From Mermis nigrescens (taxonomy: Eukaryota > Nematoda > Enoplea > Mermithida > Mermithidae), in the NCBI GenBank assembly GCA_036768485.1, contig JAVLUZ010000191.1:2950953-3014952 (forward strand): 64,000 nt of DNA, read 5' to 3'. The notes under the pieces were generated by a model that was given only the letters and a program-made list of their open reading frames with translations, was not told where the DNA came from and searched no databases. Below, piece after piece: positions 9,845-20,389 of the stretch (position 1 is its first letter; the number at the start of each line of letters is the position of its first letter). The translations under genes and the position numbers were made by a program.

Positions 9845-11008
9845 TGTATCTACACGTGCCGTTTACACTTACGGCCTTTGCGCACATTAGTGCGCCAATC
9901 CCGACCATCCGGTCATTTGTTTCCACTTTGGCGACCCAGCCATATTTTCAGATCGACGATATGACATGCGGAGGCATTCCGACCACGCAGTGTCAATTGG
10001 TTGGACTCTTGTTGCTAGGTGTCGCGAGGGATACTATGATGCGACCTTTTTACTGTGGAACACCCCACAAGTCCCCTATCACTTTTTACATTTAAAACAT
10101 AGGCGACATGACCGCTATTCACGTTGAGCCTGTGCGGATACCCGAAAAATCCATGCGCAAGTAGCGCCAATTTCTTATAAATAACATTTCTCTCTATTCC
10201 TCTTCTTATATTACTGTAGGCCAATCCCCCTAGGAGGATTATTAGTCTGATTGGTTTTTTGTTGGCAGTTTAGCCTTTTGCTTTTTCGGCGTGTCGTTTC
10301 CGACTTTATCAGCGCCATTTCCTGTACATTGTTTTGATTTGGTAAAAGCTAGAAAATTAGCTGTCTAGAGGTGCATTATACCGCAGGCAGTTAAGGATTG
10401 GGAATTGGCCGGCCTCGACTTAAATAATTGCCGGATTCTATTGGGTAAAACCTTTTATTTATCATTTCGTTCAAAACTCATAATTCCTCTTTCGAATCAA
10501 AAAACTATAAAATTTATTACATAATTTTTATAGATGATGACAGCCCGGAATAGAGCTCTTTGTTGTTGTGATTTAGGTACAGAGTGCTATTGGAACCAGA
10601 ATTTATAAGTAGTTTCGCCATAGGTAATCTGGCGCGAAACCTTTTCATTTCTTTTCGCGAAAAATTATTCTTTTGGTCTAAAAAGGTCCAAGGACCTAGG
10701 GCGAATTCCGGGGTTATCTAATTACTCCTGTGTTAGGAACCGCGGTCGGATTTCCCTTCCCATAATTGGAAAAGTGCAGGTGAATTGCCGCAGTTTCCTA
10801 TCCAGCGCTAATTGTAGCAAAGGTACTTAGGTAAGCCCCGAAGGTACTTATTTGGGGTTCGTTGCTTTGGTAGTTGTTGTGTGTTGGGTATCTTCCCCGG
10901 CGGCGTGCTGTCGGTTTAGTTATCCGTACATACTTCAAGTACTTAATCAGCAAACTCGTTTGCGCGCGCTAAGACAACTCCAAGGTAACTAAAGCCCTAA
11001 AAGTTACA
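9845..11008 (+). repeat. 3' LTR (about 1164 bp)
   Basis: The end at 11008 (…AAAGTTACA) is fixed by comparison with 444, where the primer-binding site begins. The start at 9845 (TGTATC) is inferred from the adjoining polypurine tract and the TG…CA rule. The part from 10562 is seen twice in the window; 9845-10561 is seen once because the 5' counterpart lies before position 1. Confidence 0.75.
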
Positions 11009-11241
11009 TATTTTAAATGAAAGGAATGTCCAAATTTTCTTATGTCTTTGCGCATTTCCTGTTTTCTTAACTGCATCTTGTTAATAAGAAGGTCACGAAT
11101 GGGCCTGAAAACGGTAGAACAAATTTTTCATTGATGCATTTTTCTATATCTTATTGGCAACGACCCGTTGCTGCGTTATGTAATTAGCAGAAGTCGAAAA
11201 ACGCAATTCAGCTCAGAAGTTTTGTGCAATGTAGGAGTCCA

Positions 11242-11321
11242 TCAATTTTAAGTGTTATTGGGCTTGATTCAGAACCGAGATTCAATTTTAAGTGTTTTTG
11301 GGCTTGATTCAGAACCGAGAT
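11242..11321 (+). repeat. 40-bp direct tandem duplication
   Basis: The unit starting TCAATTTTAAGTGTTATTGG is present at 11242 and again at 11282 with one visible mismatch, a period of 40 bases. It lies just outside the retrotransposon. Confidence 0.85.
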
Positions 11322-11375
11322 TTGGCCTATTTTGCGAAAATTTTAACGTTACTATTTGACATTAAAATGATTGTT

Positions 11376-12133
11376 TCACAAAATTTTCCGGGACTCTGCC
11401 CCGGACCCCGCTGGGAACGCTTGAGCGCGCCACCCCAGACCCCTGCAGCCGTTAAATCTCCATGTACACGTGCAACGAGATTTTAGGGAGAACAAGCCAG
11501 GTAAAAGGATTAGGATGTTCTACAAATTTCCCGCGTTTCGCACCGGCATTAATTTGTCTTTTTTGTATGATTTTAGCGGTATAAATTGAGTTTAAAGTGC
11601 AAAGACATCAAAATTTCCCGGCGCATAGCGCCGCCAGTTACTGTTCTCTCTTTTTGTAAAGCTCCAGCATTGCGTTTAAAAGCCTGAATCATTCAAAATA
11701 TCTTCAGACAAAGTTAGTAATTCAAAGTTTTCTTGTTAGAAGCTTGAACTGTCAAAATTGTTTTGTACAAATTTGATAATTTTCTGCTCTGTCAGACTAT
11801 TAGTATTCACAGAGCTACAAAATGTTAAGGACGGTAAAAAATGACTAAATTTCTTGGCACTTCGCGCCACTTATGATATCCGAAATGTTTGTTAACAGAA
11901 AAGCCGTAAATTCTACATGAAAACGGTAGAAATTCCAAAAATTTTCGGCAGTTCGCGCCGCTTTACTTTTTTTGTATTTTTGATCGTCAGAAACCCATAA
12001 ATTAGCTGAGCCTCACTACTAAAGGTCGAAAAACTCAGTTTTACTATACTTAACGTCACTAGCATTCAATGCAAAAGTAGTGTTAAAAAATTCTTGTTTA
12101 TGCCCCCGAACCAAAATCCTGGCTACGCCTCTG
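11376..12133 (+). mobile_element. hAT-type element relic, 3' end clear
   Basis: The right end AAAATCCTGGCTACGCCTCTG (12113-12133) is a typical terminal inverted repeat of short hAT-like elements. The interior carries variants of the GGCGC-TTC-GCGCC hairpin. The sequence near 11390-11480 resembles 26020-26110. The left end was not found, probably because of truncation or other insertions. Confidence 0.5.
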
Positions 12134-12507
12134 ATCAGACATCCAACCACTACGCTTAGCGGAGTTTTTGGCGGTGTTTAAAATGCTAGTCTAATGCGTT
12201 TAACGGTCGATTTATGACAAGCTGAATGCGCGAATTCCATCTGCATGTTGCATGATCTGACCCTTCCTTCCTATGTAGCTACAGTGATCTGTAAATGACC
12301 TACAGTAAGTAGGGATCATAGAGTTACTGTAGCCTCGGAAAAGATTTGCTGAAAAAGCTCTCGGATAAATGAAACGGACTACTTGAAAATGTCAAAGTAC
12401 AGACTGTCACGAAATCTTGCAAGATAATTAATACGTATAGCACTCAGTTTGCAAGAATGCTGGCCCAACCCGTAAATCCTACTAATGAAAAAGATAGGGA
12501 GAAAGAA

Positions 12508-12990
12508 AAAGCATGATAAGCATAGGTAACCACACACGGAGCCTGGACCATGACAATCATTAGTAACAACACCCGGAGCCTGGGAGAAACGGGAGAAACG
12601 GCGAAACCATGATAAGCGTAGGTAACCACACCGGGAGCCTGGAAGAAACGGGAGAAACGGCGAAACTATGATTAGCATAGGTAACCATACGCGGAGCCTG
12701 GGAGAAACGGTGGAAACGGCGGAACCATGATAAGCATAGGTAACCACACCCGGAGCCTGGGAGAAACGGGAGAAACGGCGAAACCATGATAAGCATAGGT
12801 AACCACACCGGAGCCTGGGAGAAACGGGAGAAACGGCGAAACCATGATAAGCATAGGTAACCACACCCGGAGCCTGGGAGAAACGGGAGAAACGGCGAAA
12901 CCATGATAAGCATAGGTAACACACCCGGAGACTGGGAGAAACGGGAGAAACGGCGAAACCATGATAAGCATAGGTAACCACACCCGGAGA
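12508..12990 (+). repeat. 58-59 bp minisatellite, about 8 units
   Basis: The marker CCATGATAAGC recurs at 12608, 12666 (variant), 12725, 12784, 12842, 12901 and 12959, with one degenerate unit before. Each unit contains GGGAGAAACGGGAGAAACGG. The long minus-strand open frames across this block, with repeated FAVSPVSP and LPFLPGSG strings, are a by-product of the repeat and not a gene. Confidence 0.9.
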
Positions 12991-13092
12991 AACGTTTCTC
13001 CCACCGGGGAAAATTTTGATGGGAGAAACGTTTCTCCCGGGAGAAACGTTTCTCCCTCCGGGGGAAATTTTGATGGGAGAAACGTTTCTCCC
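12986..13092. repeat. Cluster of GGGAGAAACGTTTCTCCC palindromes
   Basis: The perfect 18-bp palindrome GGGAGAAACGTTTCTCCC occurs at 13021-13038, 13039-13056 and 13075-13092, with a 17-bp version at 12986-13002. They are separated by CACCGGGGGAAATTTTGAT-like spacers. The palindrome half-site is the same GGGAGAAACG that repeats in the adjacent minisatellite. Confidence 0.9.
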
Positions 13093-13689
13093 ACCGGGGG
13101 AAACACTAGTAGGATTTACGGGTTGGCCCAGAATGCTACAGTAATCGCATGGGAAAATAGGCATACATACATATGTACCTTGTCCATTTTTTCTTCATAT
13201 GATATTATTTGATTCGATTTACTTTTTTGATATTTTCTTATAAATTGTCAGTCTGGAAAAGGTTCGAAAAAATTATAGTTAGTGTATTTAAGTGGACGAA
13301 CTGTGGAAATGAAATATTTTTCGTAAAAAAGCCATTTCTGCCACAAAATAAGGCTTCCAGGCTGCCATGAAAGTCAATCAATAAGCGCCTTAAAATTAAC
13401 GAAAACCATTTTCAATTATCGACACAGTTGTCGTTATACTCAATTTTAAATGATCAAGAGAAGATCTTATTAAGAAATAATAAAAATGGTATTTTTAATC
13501 TCAACCAGAATTTTTTGGTCTTTTGACCTCAAAGACTTTTGGGCCCCAGAATTTATAGACGCTGCTTACGCCAACATTAAATAATTACAAAGAAAGAAGA
13601 AAATTTTGAAAATAAAATTTTGAGAATTCGTTGGGAGCTTGCAAAGTCTGTGGATCAAAACCAGACTTAAATATGGGGATTTTTGATTT

Positions 13690-14238
13690 TTTCCAATTTT
13701 ATAGGGCTTCTTGGCCAAAAATATTTGGCGAGATGAAGAATGGATATGCACTTTGCAATAATTTTTGGCCGTCAGTGACCATAATTTCTCAAATTTTTTC
13801 TGGCGCTAGGCGCCGGCTGATACCTATTAATGACATTCATTTACTGTCTTGGCGACCTGGAAGCCACATTCTGTTCATGACAAGTGCAAAACAATTTTAA
13901 CAGCAGAAACAATTATTTTTGCTTAGGTTTCTTTTATTTTCAATTAAAAATTTCGATGCTTAATAGACGCCTATCCATCTTAATTTCACAAATTTTCCGG
14001 CGCTTCGCGCCCGATTTTTGTTAAAGTCAAAGAAATTTAATGATTTCTTCGCACAAAATTGCAGAAAATTTTAAGAAAAAATGTTGCTTCAAAAGTGATT
14101 TTATGTAAAAGTACCTATGCAATGTAAAACACCGGAAAAACGCCATTTCGCGGTTTAAGGGCAAATTTTTGAACCTATTTTTGACCGTTTTTAGAAAAGT
14201 TGGGATACCGTTCCAGGAAAATCTTAGATCCGCCACTG
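13690..14238 (+). mobile_element. Family A hAT-like element, left end missing
   Basis: The right end, AAAATCTTAGATCCGCCACTG at 14238, is the family A terminus, and the interior (TTGGCCGTCAGTGACCATAATTT) matches copies at 44225 and 53383. It contains the hairpin motif at about 13803 and 13998. The left end is not recognisable. Confidence 0.65.
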
Positions 14239-14356
14239 GCTATACCCTCATGTAATTTTCGATCGAACTCTGTGTTAACTCTGTGAGCGTAAATCAAAAG
14301 TACTTACCTGTGTATCCCGCTTGTCACAAAACCATAAGAAGTCTGCAATCTGTACC

Positions 14357-14807
14357 AAACATGCACGTGGGGTTCTGGACCTCTACAGAATGGAAAAATT
14401 GGAAAGTTTCCGAGGAAAATGAGGCTAAATGTTTAAAAATTGAAAATTTTATTAAAAAGTACTTCAAATTGATCAGAAACTATTGAATAAAGTATAACCC
14501 GTTCGATTTAAGTTTGAGGTTTTTGAAAAATTAAGTGACTACAAACGAATTTTAAATTTGTAGGGAATGATTTTCTACAGTATATCGAGTTATACGAAGA
14601 TGTATGCTATTGTAAAGCCGCATTTCTGCATCAAAATTTTGAACCACGTTTCTAGCCTGATTCTTGCCGATAAGTTCAAAATTAAACCGCAAAGTTAAAT
14701 TAAACAGACTATAGTTTTAACGAAATTTTGGCGCTTATAAGGTCATTTTGGCCCAAAAAAGCTCAATTTTTGACCCCAATCAGATCGGCCATGCTGTGCA
14801 TCTATGG
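14357..14807 (+). mobile_element. Family G hAT-like element with nested insertion
   Basis: Flanks TCTGTACC (14349-14356) and TCTGCACC (14808-14815) agree in 7 of 8 bases, the hAT duplication length. The ends resemble family G (ACATGCACG…GCTGTGCATCTATGG). It is about 190 bp longer than the copy at 36079 because of the insertion at 14495. Confidence 0.75.
14495..14712. mobile_element. Nested TA-flanked MITE
   Basis: An internal block with ends TAACCCGTTCGATTTAAGTTTG…AAATTAAACAGACTA is absent from the otherwise similar family G copy at 36079. It matches a free copy at 18144-18371, and its junctions fit a TA duplication as used by Tc1/mariner elements. Ends are approximate to a few bases. Confidence 0.6.
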
Positions 14808-15452
14808 TCTGCACCCTGCAGAAAGATAAAAGGCTAGACTTTCTGAAGAAAGTAAGGCCTATCACGGATGCATGATAGGCCTTAAGCTATTAACCTATCA
14901 ATGCCTATTGGCACCTTTCTGCAAAAATAATTGACCAAAAAGTGTCAACTGAGGCACTTTTAGCGCCATTTCTAGGTTATTATAGGTAGAAAACTCTCAT
15001 GATTGACCTTCTCTAGACAGGGCTGAGCAGTTGTGCTTCTTCCAGAACAACACAACTTTCAGGGAAAGTAGCACGAAATTGAGATCAACATGAAAACTTT
15101 ATACAAGCGCGAAACCCATCAAAAATTTCAAACTATAGAGGGTAGGTAGGTACTAGGGATGTGCCGGTTAACCGGAACCGGAACCGGCTGGAACCGACCA
15201 TTTTTTTGGAACCGGAACCGGAACCGAGAACCGATTTTTTGATATTCTAAGAACCGGAACCGGAACCGATTTTTTTATTTTCTAAGAACCGGGACCGGAA
15301 CCGGAACCGATCTTTTTGGAGTCGGTTATCGGTTTTTTAAAATTAGAGTTAAAAATCGAAGTTCATAAAATTTAGTGAAGACAAGAAGCAGCAATTCAAC
15401 CTATTATTAACCAAAAGTTTACAGACCAAAACTTAGTATTGTTTCGGGTAAA

Positions 15453-15581
15453 TTATATTTTAAAAATAACAGTCGTTCTGCTTTTTCGCCATGTATGTAG
15501 CCTGTTTCTGAGAATTTCGTAAATGATTCCAGTGCAACTGAACAGCCGTTCCGATGGAACGCTTGTAGCTGGCGCTGCAAG
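15453..15581 (-). pseudogene. hAT transposase C-terminal dimerisation fragment
   Basis: The minus-strand frame reads LAAPATSVPSERLFSCTG, followed by RNRL. This is the conserved hAT dimerisation motif (A-T-S-x-P-S-E-R-x-F-S-x-x-G). It ends at a stop at 15453. The upstream part of the domain is lost: a family A element starts immediately after it at 15582. Only about 40 residues remain, so this is a relic. Confidence 0.8.
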
Positions 15582-16455
15582 CAGGGGCGAATCTAAGGGG
15601 GCGGGGGAGGGCCGCCCCCTATTCGCCAAAAATATTTGGCGAGATAAAGAATGGATATACAATTTACAACTATTTTTTGGCCCTCAGTGACCATAATTTC
15701 TCAAATTTTTTCGGAAGCCATTTTCTGTTCATGTAGGCTTCAAAACAATTTTAGCAGCAGAAACAGCTATTTTTTGCATAGTTTTCTTCTATTTTCAATT
15801 AAAAATTTCGATGTTTCGCATCAAATGCTATAAATACAGTAAATAAAGCTGTAAATCATGCTTCTTGACGTCTATCCGTCTTAATCTCACAAAATTTCCG
15901 GCGCTTCGCGCCACGATTTTTTTGTATTCGGCAAAGATTTTTCCCGATGTGCAAAGACTTTTTGGGACCGTCTTTGTACATGCACGAAGATTTTTGAGAG
16001 ACAAAAGTTACTAAAAAGGTCTAAAATTCGCAGAAATTTACGGCGCTTCGCGTCGAAATGACTGATTGTGTGCTCTATTTATCTTTATAATGGCAGAAAC
16101 TGCTTTTCGAAAGAAAAAATGTCAAATTTTTAGGCGCTTTGCGCCGTTTTAAGACGATTCTTAGTGATTTTTGCCCTTAGAGACCCATAAATTAGCTGAA
16201 ATACACTACCAAAAGTCGAACAACTCTGTTTTTACCACACTGAAATCGCTACTGTATCATATTATAGTACCCAAAAATTTGTGTGTACACAATGTACAAA
16301 GACTTTTGGGGATCATCTTTGTACATGTCAAACGGACCTTGTACAAAAAAACTGCTTCGCGCCAGAATTAAGTCAAAGAATTTTAGTGATTTTTAGCACA
16401 AAATTGTCGAAAATTTTAAAATTTTAAGAAAAAATATTGCGTCAAAAGTGATTTA
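15582..16455 (+). mobile_element. Family A hAT-like element inside the hAT at 15154
   Basis: It begins CAGGGGCGAATCTAAGGGG directly behind the transposase relic, and the interior matches other family A copies. The right terminus with CCGCCACTG is absent, so the copy is truncated; the right limit is approximate. It carries the hairpin motif into which element H at 15912 inserted. Confidence 0.6.
15912..16354 (+). mobile_element. Family H hAT-like element, third nesting level
   Basis: It is flanked by a perfect 8-bp duplication CTTCGCGC (15904-15911 and 16355-16362), which is the core of the host element's GGCGCTTCGCGCC hairpin. Ends are CACGATTTTTTTGTATTC and GTACAAAAAAACTG. The interior has two more copies of the hairpin motif. 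Confidence 0.85.
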
Positions 16456-16743
16456 ATGTTGAACGTTCAGTTACCAGATAGAAACGACTTCCTGAATAAT
16501 TTATCTTTCGATTACATCGTCACATGTTCGGCTGAAGTCAAGCTATCAAGAGCATATATACTTTAACACAGGAACCGAGAACCGGAACCGGAACCGACGG
16601 TTCTCTAGTTGAAGAACCGGAACCGGAACCGACGGTTCCAACTTACGCAAGAACCGAGACCGGAACCGGAATTCTTGTTTTCCAGAACGAACCGGAACCG
16701 ATTTTTTCGAAAAACCTGGAACCGGAACATCCCTAGTAGGTAC

Positions 16744-18143
16744 CTACTTTTTATGCTCTTTTAAGGTTTTTCGAACAATAGTCGCATAAGGTAACGCATT
16801 TGTCGATATCCGACCTCACGTGTTTTGCTTGCATATGCTTCTGCTTATTTCAAAAAGTTGAAAAAACGTAAGTTGGAGGAAGCCACCTATTCGTAAATTC
16901 TAAAAAATTTATCAGTTGGAGCACTAATGAGATTTTAGTGAAATAGAAATACAACACGTAGAGCCTGTACATAGACCTTAAATGTAAAATTTAAAATCTA
17001 AATAAATGAAAATCAAAAATTTTCTGCAAAGTGCTCGGAATTTACAAGAAACTATGGAATGAGATTGTTTGTACGCCGTTCAAACAAAAATACCCGTTTT
17101 TGATGCCAGACCGGCTAACACCTACACAACTTTGTGCATAAATTCTAAGAATTTTCATCGGCAGTAAGCCGAAGGTTACGATAATTATATATTAGATCAA
17201 TGCTATAATCGCAATCTGTCAGCCTATTGTCGGAGATGGTTTTAAAATTCATAACCCAAGTTGTGTGCAACAGGCTATAGACCTCCATAGTGTAACTGCC
17301 GTGAATTTATTTATCACAACCTTCAATTTACGTACAAAGTATACAGACGATTTCACAAAGGCATAGAACGCCATGTAAACTATTAACTAAATATTAAGCA
17401 TAATTTCGTTCCATCAATGAGTCTACATAATAATAACTCAAAAGGCAAAAAGTGTCACGGAAATAACTTGCAAATAAAACAGGTAGGTACCTACATGGAA
17501 CAAATCAAGCTGAATGCATCAAAGTCAGTCTTGTTCCCGAGGTAAAAAAACAAAGTGATTTTAATGCGGTATAATACGATCATTACTACTTAATCAAGTG
17601 ATAAATTAAATCAAAAGAGCTATCAGGCAACAAAGGCTCACCTACAAGCGCAAAGCATACAATAATCTGCTGCACAAGGCATAAGAGCGGAACTCAGGCA
17701 CCTCGACATCGTTAGCTCACTTTAGCAGCGCGTATTTTTCAGTGAAAATAAGAATAATATAGTCTGTTTCGCTTATTTGAGTTTTTCATTGAATCTGATT
17801 CACATGAGTTGGGCCGCAAAAGTCACTTAAATCCCAATCAGCTTTGCCGCTCGACATTAAGAAACTTAATCATATAAATGAATATCAATCCTGTCGTATT
17901 TGTTTCCACTTTTGCAATTCTGGATAAAATACTCTGTCTAATGGGCTTTCCAAGAATGCATAGAGAAGAGCATCATTCGTCGCACTAACCTTTCTATGTG
18001 AGAGTAATATGCAACTGAAAGAAGCGGCTAATTCTACAAAGTTAAACACTTCGTTTAAAACCACTTAAGTGCAGTAATGCTTTTTGAATATGGAAATCCA
18101 CCTGCCATAAAAACGTTTTCATGTTTCAAATCTAGGGTCAGGC
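16744..18143. other. Intergenic DNA, no gene seen
   Basis: AT-rich sequence with a degraded family G-like patch near 16950-17110. I see no ORF with coding character, no clear terminal repeats and no RNA gene. Confidence 0.4.
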
Positions 18144-18371
18144 TATAGTCCGTTTCATTTAGCTTTGAGATTTTTAGAAAAATTTAAAGTGACTACAAAA
18201 GTGCTTTAAACTAGTCCGTTAACTCAGACATTCGACTGTATACCGAGTCATATAGAGACGCAAGCCATGGTCAAGCCGCATTACTGCATCAAATTTTTAA
18301 ACCACTTTTGTAGCCCGATTCTTGCGTATTAATTCAAAAGGAAACCACAAAGTTAAATGAAACAGACCATA
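18144..18371. mobile_element. TA-flanked MITE
   Basis: Inverted ends TATAGTCCGTTTCATTTAGC and GTTAAATGAAACAGACCATA bracket about 228 bp. The same element occurs nested at 14495. The TA at both edges points to Tc1/mariner-type mobilisation. It has no coding capacity. Confidence 0.6.
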
Positions 18372-18441
18372 GGTAGAAGCGCGAAGAGACGCCAGGGCAC
18401 GAATAAAACTGAAAAATGCACCTAGTCTAAATCAATTCGAA

Positions 18442-18793
18442 CAGGGACGTAGCCGTGGGGAGACAAGAGGGGCCTAGTCCCCACAATATTGGAAGTATAG
18501 AGTATTATAACAAGGGTCTCCAGAGGCCAAAATTAAAAATTCTTAAAGTGTATCTGATAGACCGCTAGAATAGATTTTGCATACTTTTTAAGCTAATAAG
18601 CCCAAAATACATCGTATTTGTTCAATATAATTGTGATCAAATTGAATTTTTTGAAACTTTTATCTCTTAAATGTGTAGATATCGCTCTGAAAGGCAGAAC
18701 ACCATTAGTTTTGCCTACCTACAAGTGGTTGTTGAGATATCCAACTTTAAACCCCCCCTCAAAAAAATATTCAAAAGGCCAGTTACGCCACTG
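18442..18793 (+). mobile_element. hAT-like short element
   Basis: Ends CAGGGACGTAGCCGTGGGG and CCAGTTACGCCACTG form an imperfect terminal inverted repeat of the CAGNGGCGTA type. The flanks agree only partly (AATTCGAA and CACCCGAA). An open frame crossing the right half has no recognisable motif. Confidence 0.5.
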
Positions 18794-19216
18794 CACCCGA
18801 AATGGCGAATTGAAAAATGTCGCACATTCTGACCCAATCAAAACGAAAAACAAGCGAAGTGAGGCAAACGAAAAACGAGCGAATGCAAATTCTAAAAAAT
18901 TCGCAACTTAAACACGTATTTTACGTAATGCAACGTCACGGAAACGATATATAAAGTTGATTAAATTAACGCAACAAACATATTTAGACTATCTAAGGCA
19001 AAATTTACGTTTTTTTATTGTGCACACTACCACATGCCTTCTGATCAAAGCCACTACGATAAAGAAAAACTATTAGTAGCCTCCTTGTACAGTTAGCAAT
19101 GCGGAAGGACGCTATTTTGGCATAGAAAAATTTAACTTTCGATTAATCTGAATTGGTCTCTTCAACGAAAATTTCGTTAGATTCATTAATGTGACGCTAC
19201 CAACGAGTGATACGAT

Positions 19217-19611
19217 CAGGGCCGTATTTAGAGGAGCGGCAAGAGAGGGGCGGCCGCCCTCCCCCTTGGCCGGAAAAATTTTTGGAAGGTAAGATAATGC
19301 ACGGAGAGATGAAAAAATTGCCGGTATTTGACGTAAAATCTTCAAATTTTTTGGCGCTTCGCGCCAGATATGAAGTATTTTCTATAATTTTGGCTCAAGC
19401 GCGACCAAAAACGACACTTTTTATAGCGTTTTGAGTAAAAAAAATTTTTTTAGAAGAGTTTGAATTTTATGATCCTAATGATAAGAGCATGTCGAAAAAC
19501 GTCGAAAAGTGCGGTTTTTGCGAGCTATCCCGACGTATTTCCCGAGAAATAGACTAATTTATGTTGCTTCCGCACTCCCCTACCCTTAGCCGAATCCTAA
19601 ATACGGGCCTG
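19217..19611 (+). mobile_element. Family E hAT-like element
   Basis: Terminal repeats CAGGGCCGTATTTAG and CTAAATACGGGCCTG, with flanks GATACGAT (19209-19216) and AATACGAT (19612-19619), 7 of 8 matching. The interior has a perfect GGCGCTTCGCGCC at about 19353. No coding capacity. Confidence 0.85.
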
Positions 19612-19619
19612 AATACGAT

Positions 19620-19980
19620 CATATATGGTCTAAGGGAAGGGGTTGGGGTTTTCACCTCACCCCAGAATTCACGAAGTTCCAAAAGTTTCCAAACATTTGT
19701 AGAAAAGGTGCTAATTAAAGCTTATTAGCCATCATATTTGCTCAAAAGAGTAAAATTTTTGATACTTCGCGCCTTACACTCATTTTTGACTATATTTTCG
19801 TTCAATTTATTCGAAGTTTTTGATTTTATTTCGAATTTTTTTATGCTTTTATGCTCTAGAACGATAGAGCCTCGTCAGAAACGCCTAAAAACCATGTTTT
19901 TGACGCGCGTTCTCCATTTTTGAGCCCAAAAGGGCATTTTTAAGATTTCACCCCTCCCAATTCCCATGCTGTGTACGTCT
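19620..19980 (+). mobile_element. Family B hAT-like element
   Basis: It follows the family E element directly. It starts CATATATGGTC, contains the family B interior (GCTCTAGAACGATAGAGCC and TTTTTGACGCGCGTT) and ends CCCATGCTGTGTACGTCT. No clean 8-bp duplication is visible. Confidence 0.6.
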
Positions 19981-20079
19981 GGAGACGATGATTATTGAAA
20001 CAAACGTTACTATAGTTTTCCTAAAATTTGTTTTGAAATCAGGCCATTTTTGATCTAGCAGAGTTCACGAAACACAAGA

Positions 20080-20389
20080 TTAACGTTTTTCAAAGGCGCT
20101 TTGTTTCTCATAATTGTCATTTTGAAAAGCAGCGGAGTCGGAAGCTTTCTTGCATTTAGGAGCAAGGCCAATGTGCCTCAGCAGTTTGATCAACGACTTT
20201 CCGGCAAAACCTGACTCAGGCCCAGAGTGCCTCGAAGCAGCGTGATGCTGATTGTGAGGCTGATCTTCAATACAAGATTCGCTGAAGGTAGTCAGGCGCC
20301 GTTGGCGAGCCTTTTCGGCCAAAATTTGCCTAAGTCTCTCTTCCCTGACTTTATCGGAAGGACATGACGTTGAAAGCATGAGCGACGGC
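20080..20389 (-). CDS. Candidate terminal exon of unknown gene
   Basis: On the minus strand TTAAAATGATATTACAG precedes a 310-base segment open to TAA, with an ATG 10 bases in. The translation has coding-like composition (Ser, His, Arg, Glu rich) unlike the AT-rich chance frames around it. If not spliced it could be a 99-codon ORF from the ATG at 20379. Confidence 0.35.

Larger units (their letters stand above)
1..11008 (+). mobile_element. Ty3/Gypsy LTR retrotransposon, nearly full length
   Basis: The element has an LTR segment at 1-444 repeated at 10562-11008, a primer-binding site after the first copy, gag, protease, reverse transcriptase, RNase H and integrase in Gypsy order, a third ORF, and a polypurine tract. 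The two LTR segments differ by three substitutions and three one-base homopolymer indels, so the insertion is recent. Its left end lies outside the window because the window opens inside the 5' LTR. Gag is broken by several frame changes while pol is intact. The missing 5' flank means the target-site duplication cannot be checked. Confidence 0.95.
12461..13130. mobile_element. TIR element packed with minisatellite and palindromes
   Basis: Terminal inverted repeats of 24 bp begin TGGCCCAACCCGTAAATC at 12461-12484 and match in reverse at 13107-13130. They are flanked on both sides by GAATGC (12455-12460 and 13131-13136), a likely target-site duplication of 6 or more bases. The interior holds no gene. 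It is a 58-59 bp minisatellite followed by four 17-18 bp palindromes. The superfamily is not clear from the ends. Confidence 0.75.
15154..16735 (-). mobile_element. hAT element with GGAACC-rich ends, carrying nested elements
   Basis: Termini TAGGGATGTGCCGG and CCGGAACATCCCTA are inverted repeats flanked by a perfect 8-bp duplication GTAGGTAC (15146-15153 and 16736-16743). Both subterminal regions are rich in GGAACCGGAACCG. A fragment of a hAT transposase C-terminus lies inside on the minus strand, cut by a family A insertion from 15582, which in turn holds a family H element at 15912. Confidence 0.85.

Noticed and set aside
10561..11008. LTR limited to the segment repeated in the window
   Set aside because: No polypurine tract precedes 10561, whereas a strong one lies at 9822-9844 followed by TG.
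12508..12990. Regular 58-59 bp repeats that could be taken for a CRISPR array
   Set aside because: There are no unique spacers between repeats, the unit is continuous, and the genome is eukaryotic.
12379..13164. 261-codon minus-strand ORF and its overlapping companions
   Set aside because: They are translations of the 58-59 bp minisatellite; all frames stay open because the repeat lacks stops, and the peptides are simple reiterations.
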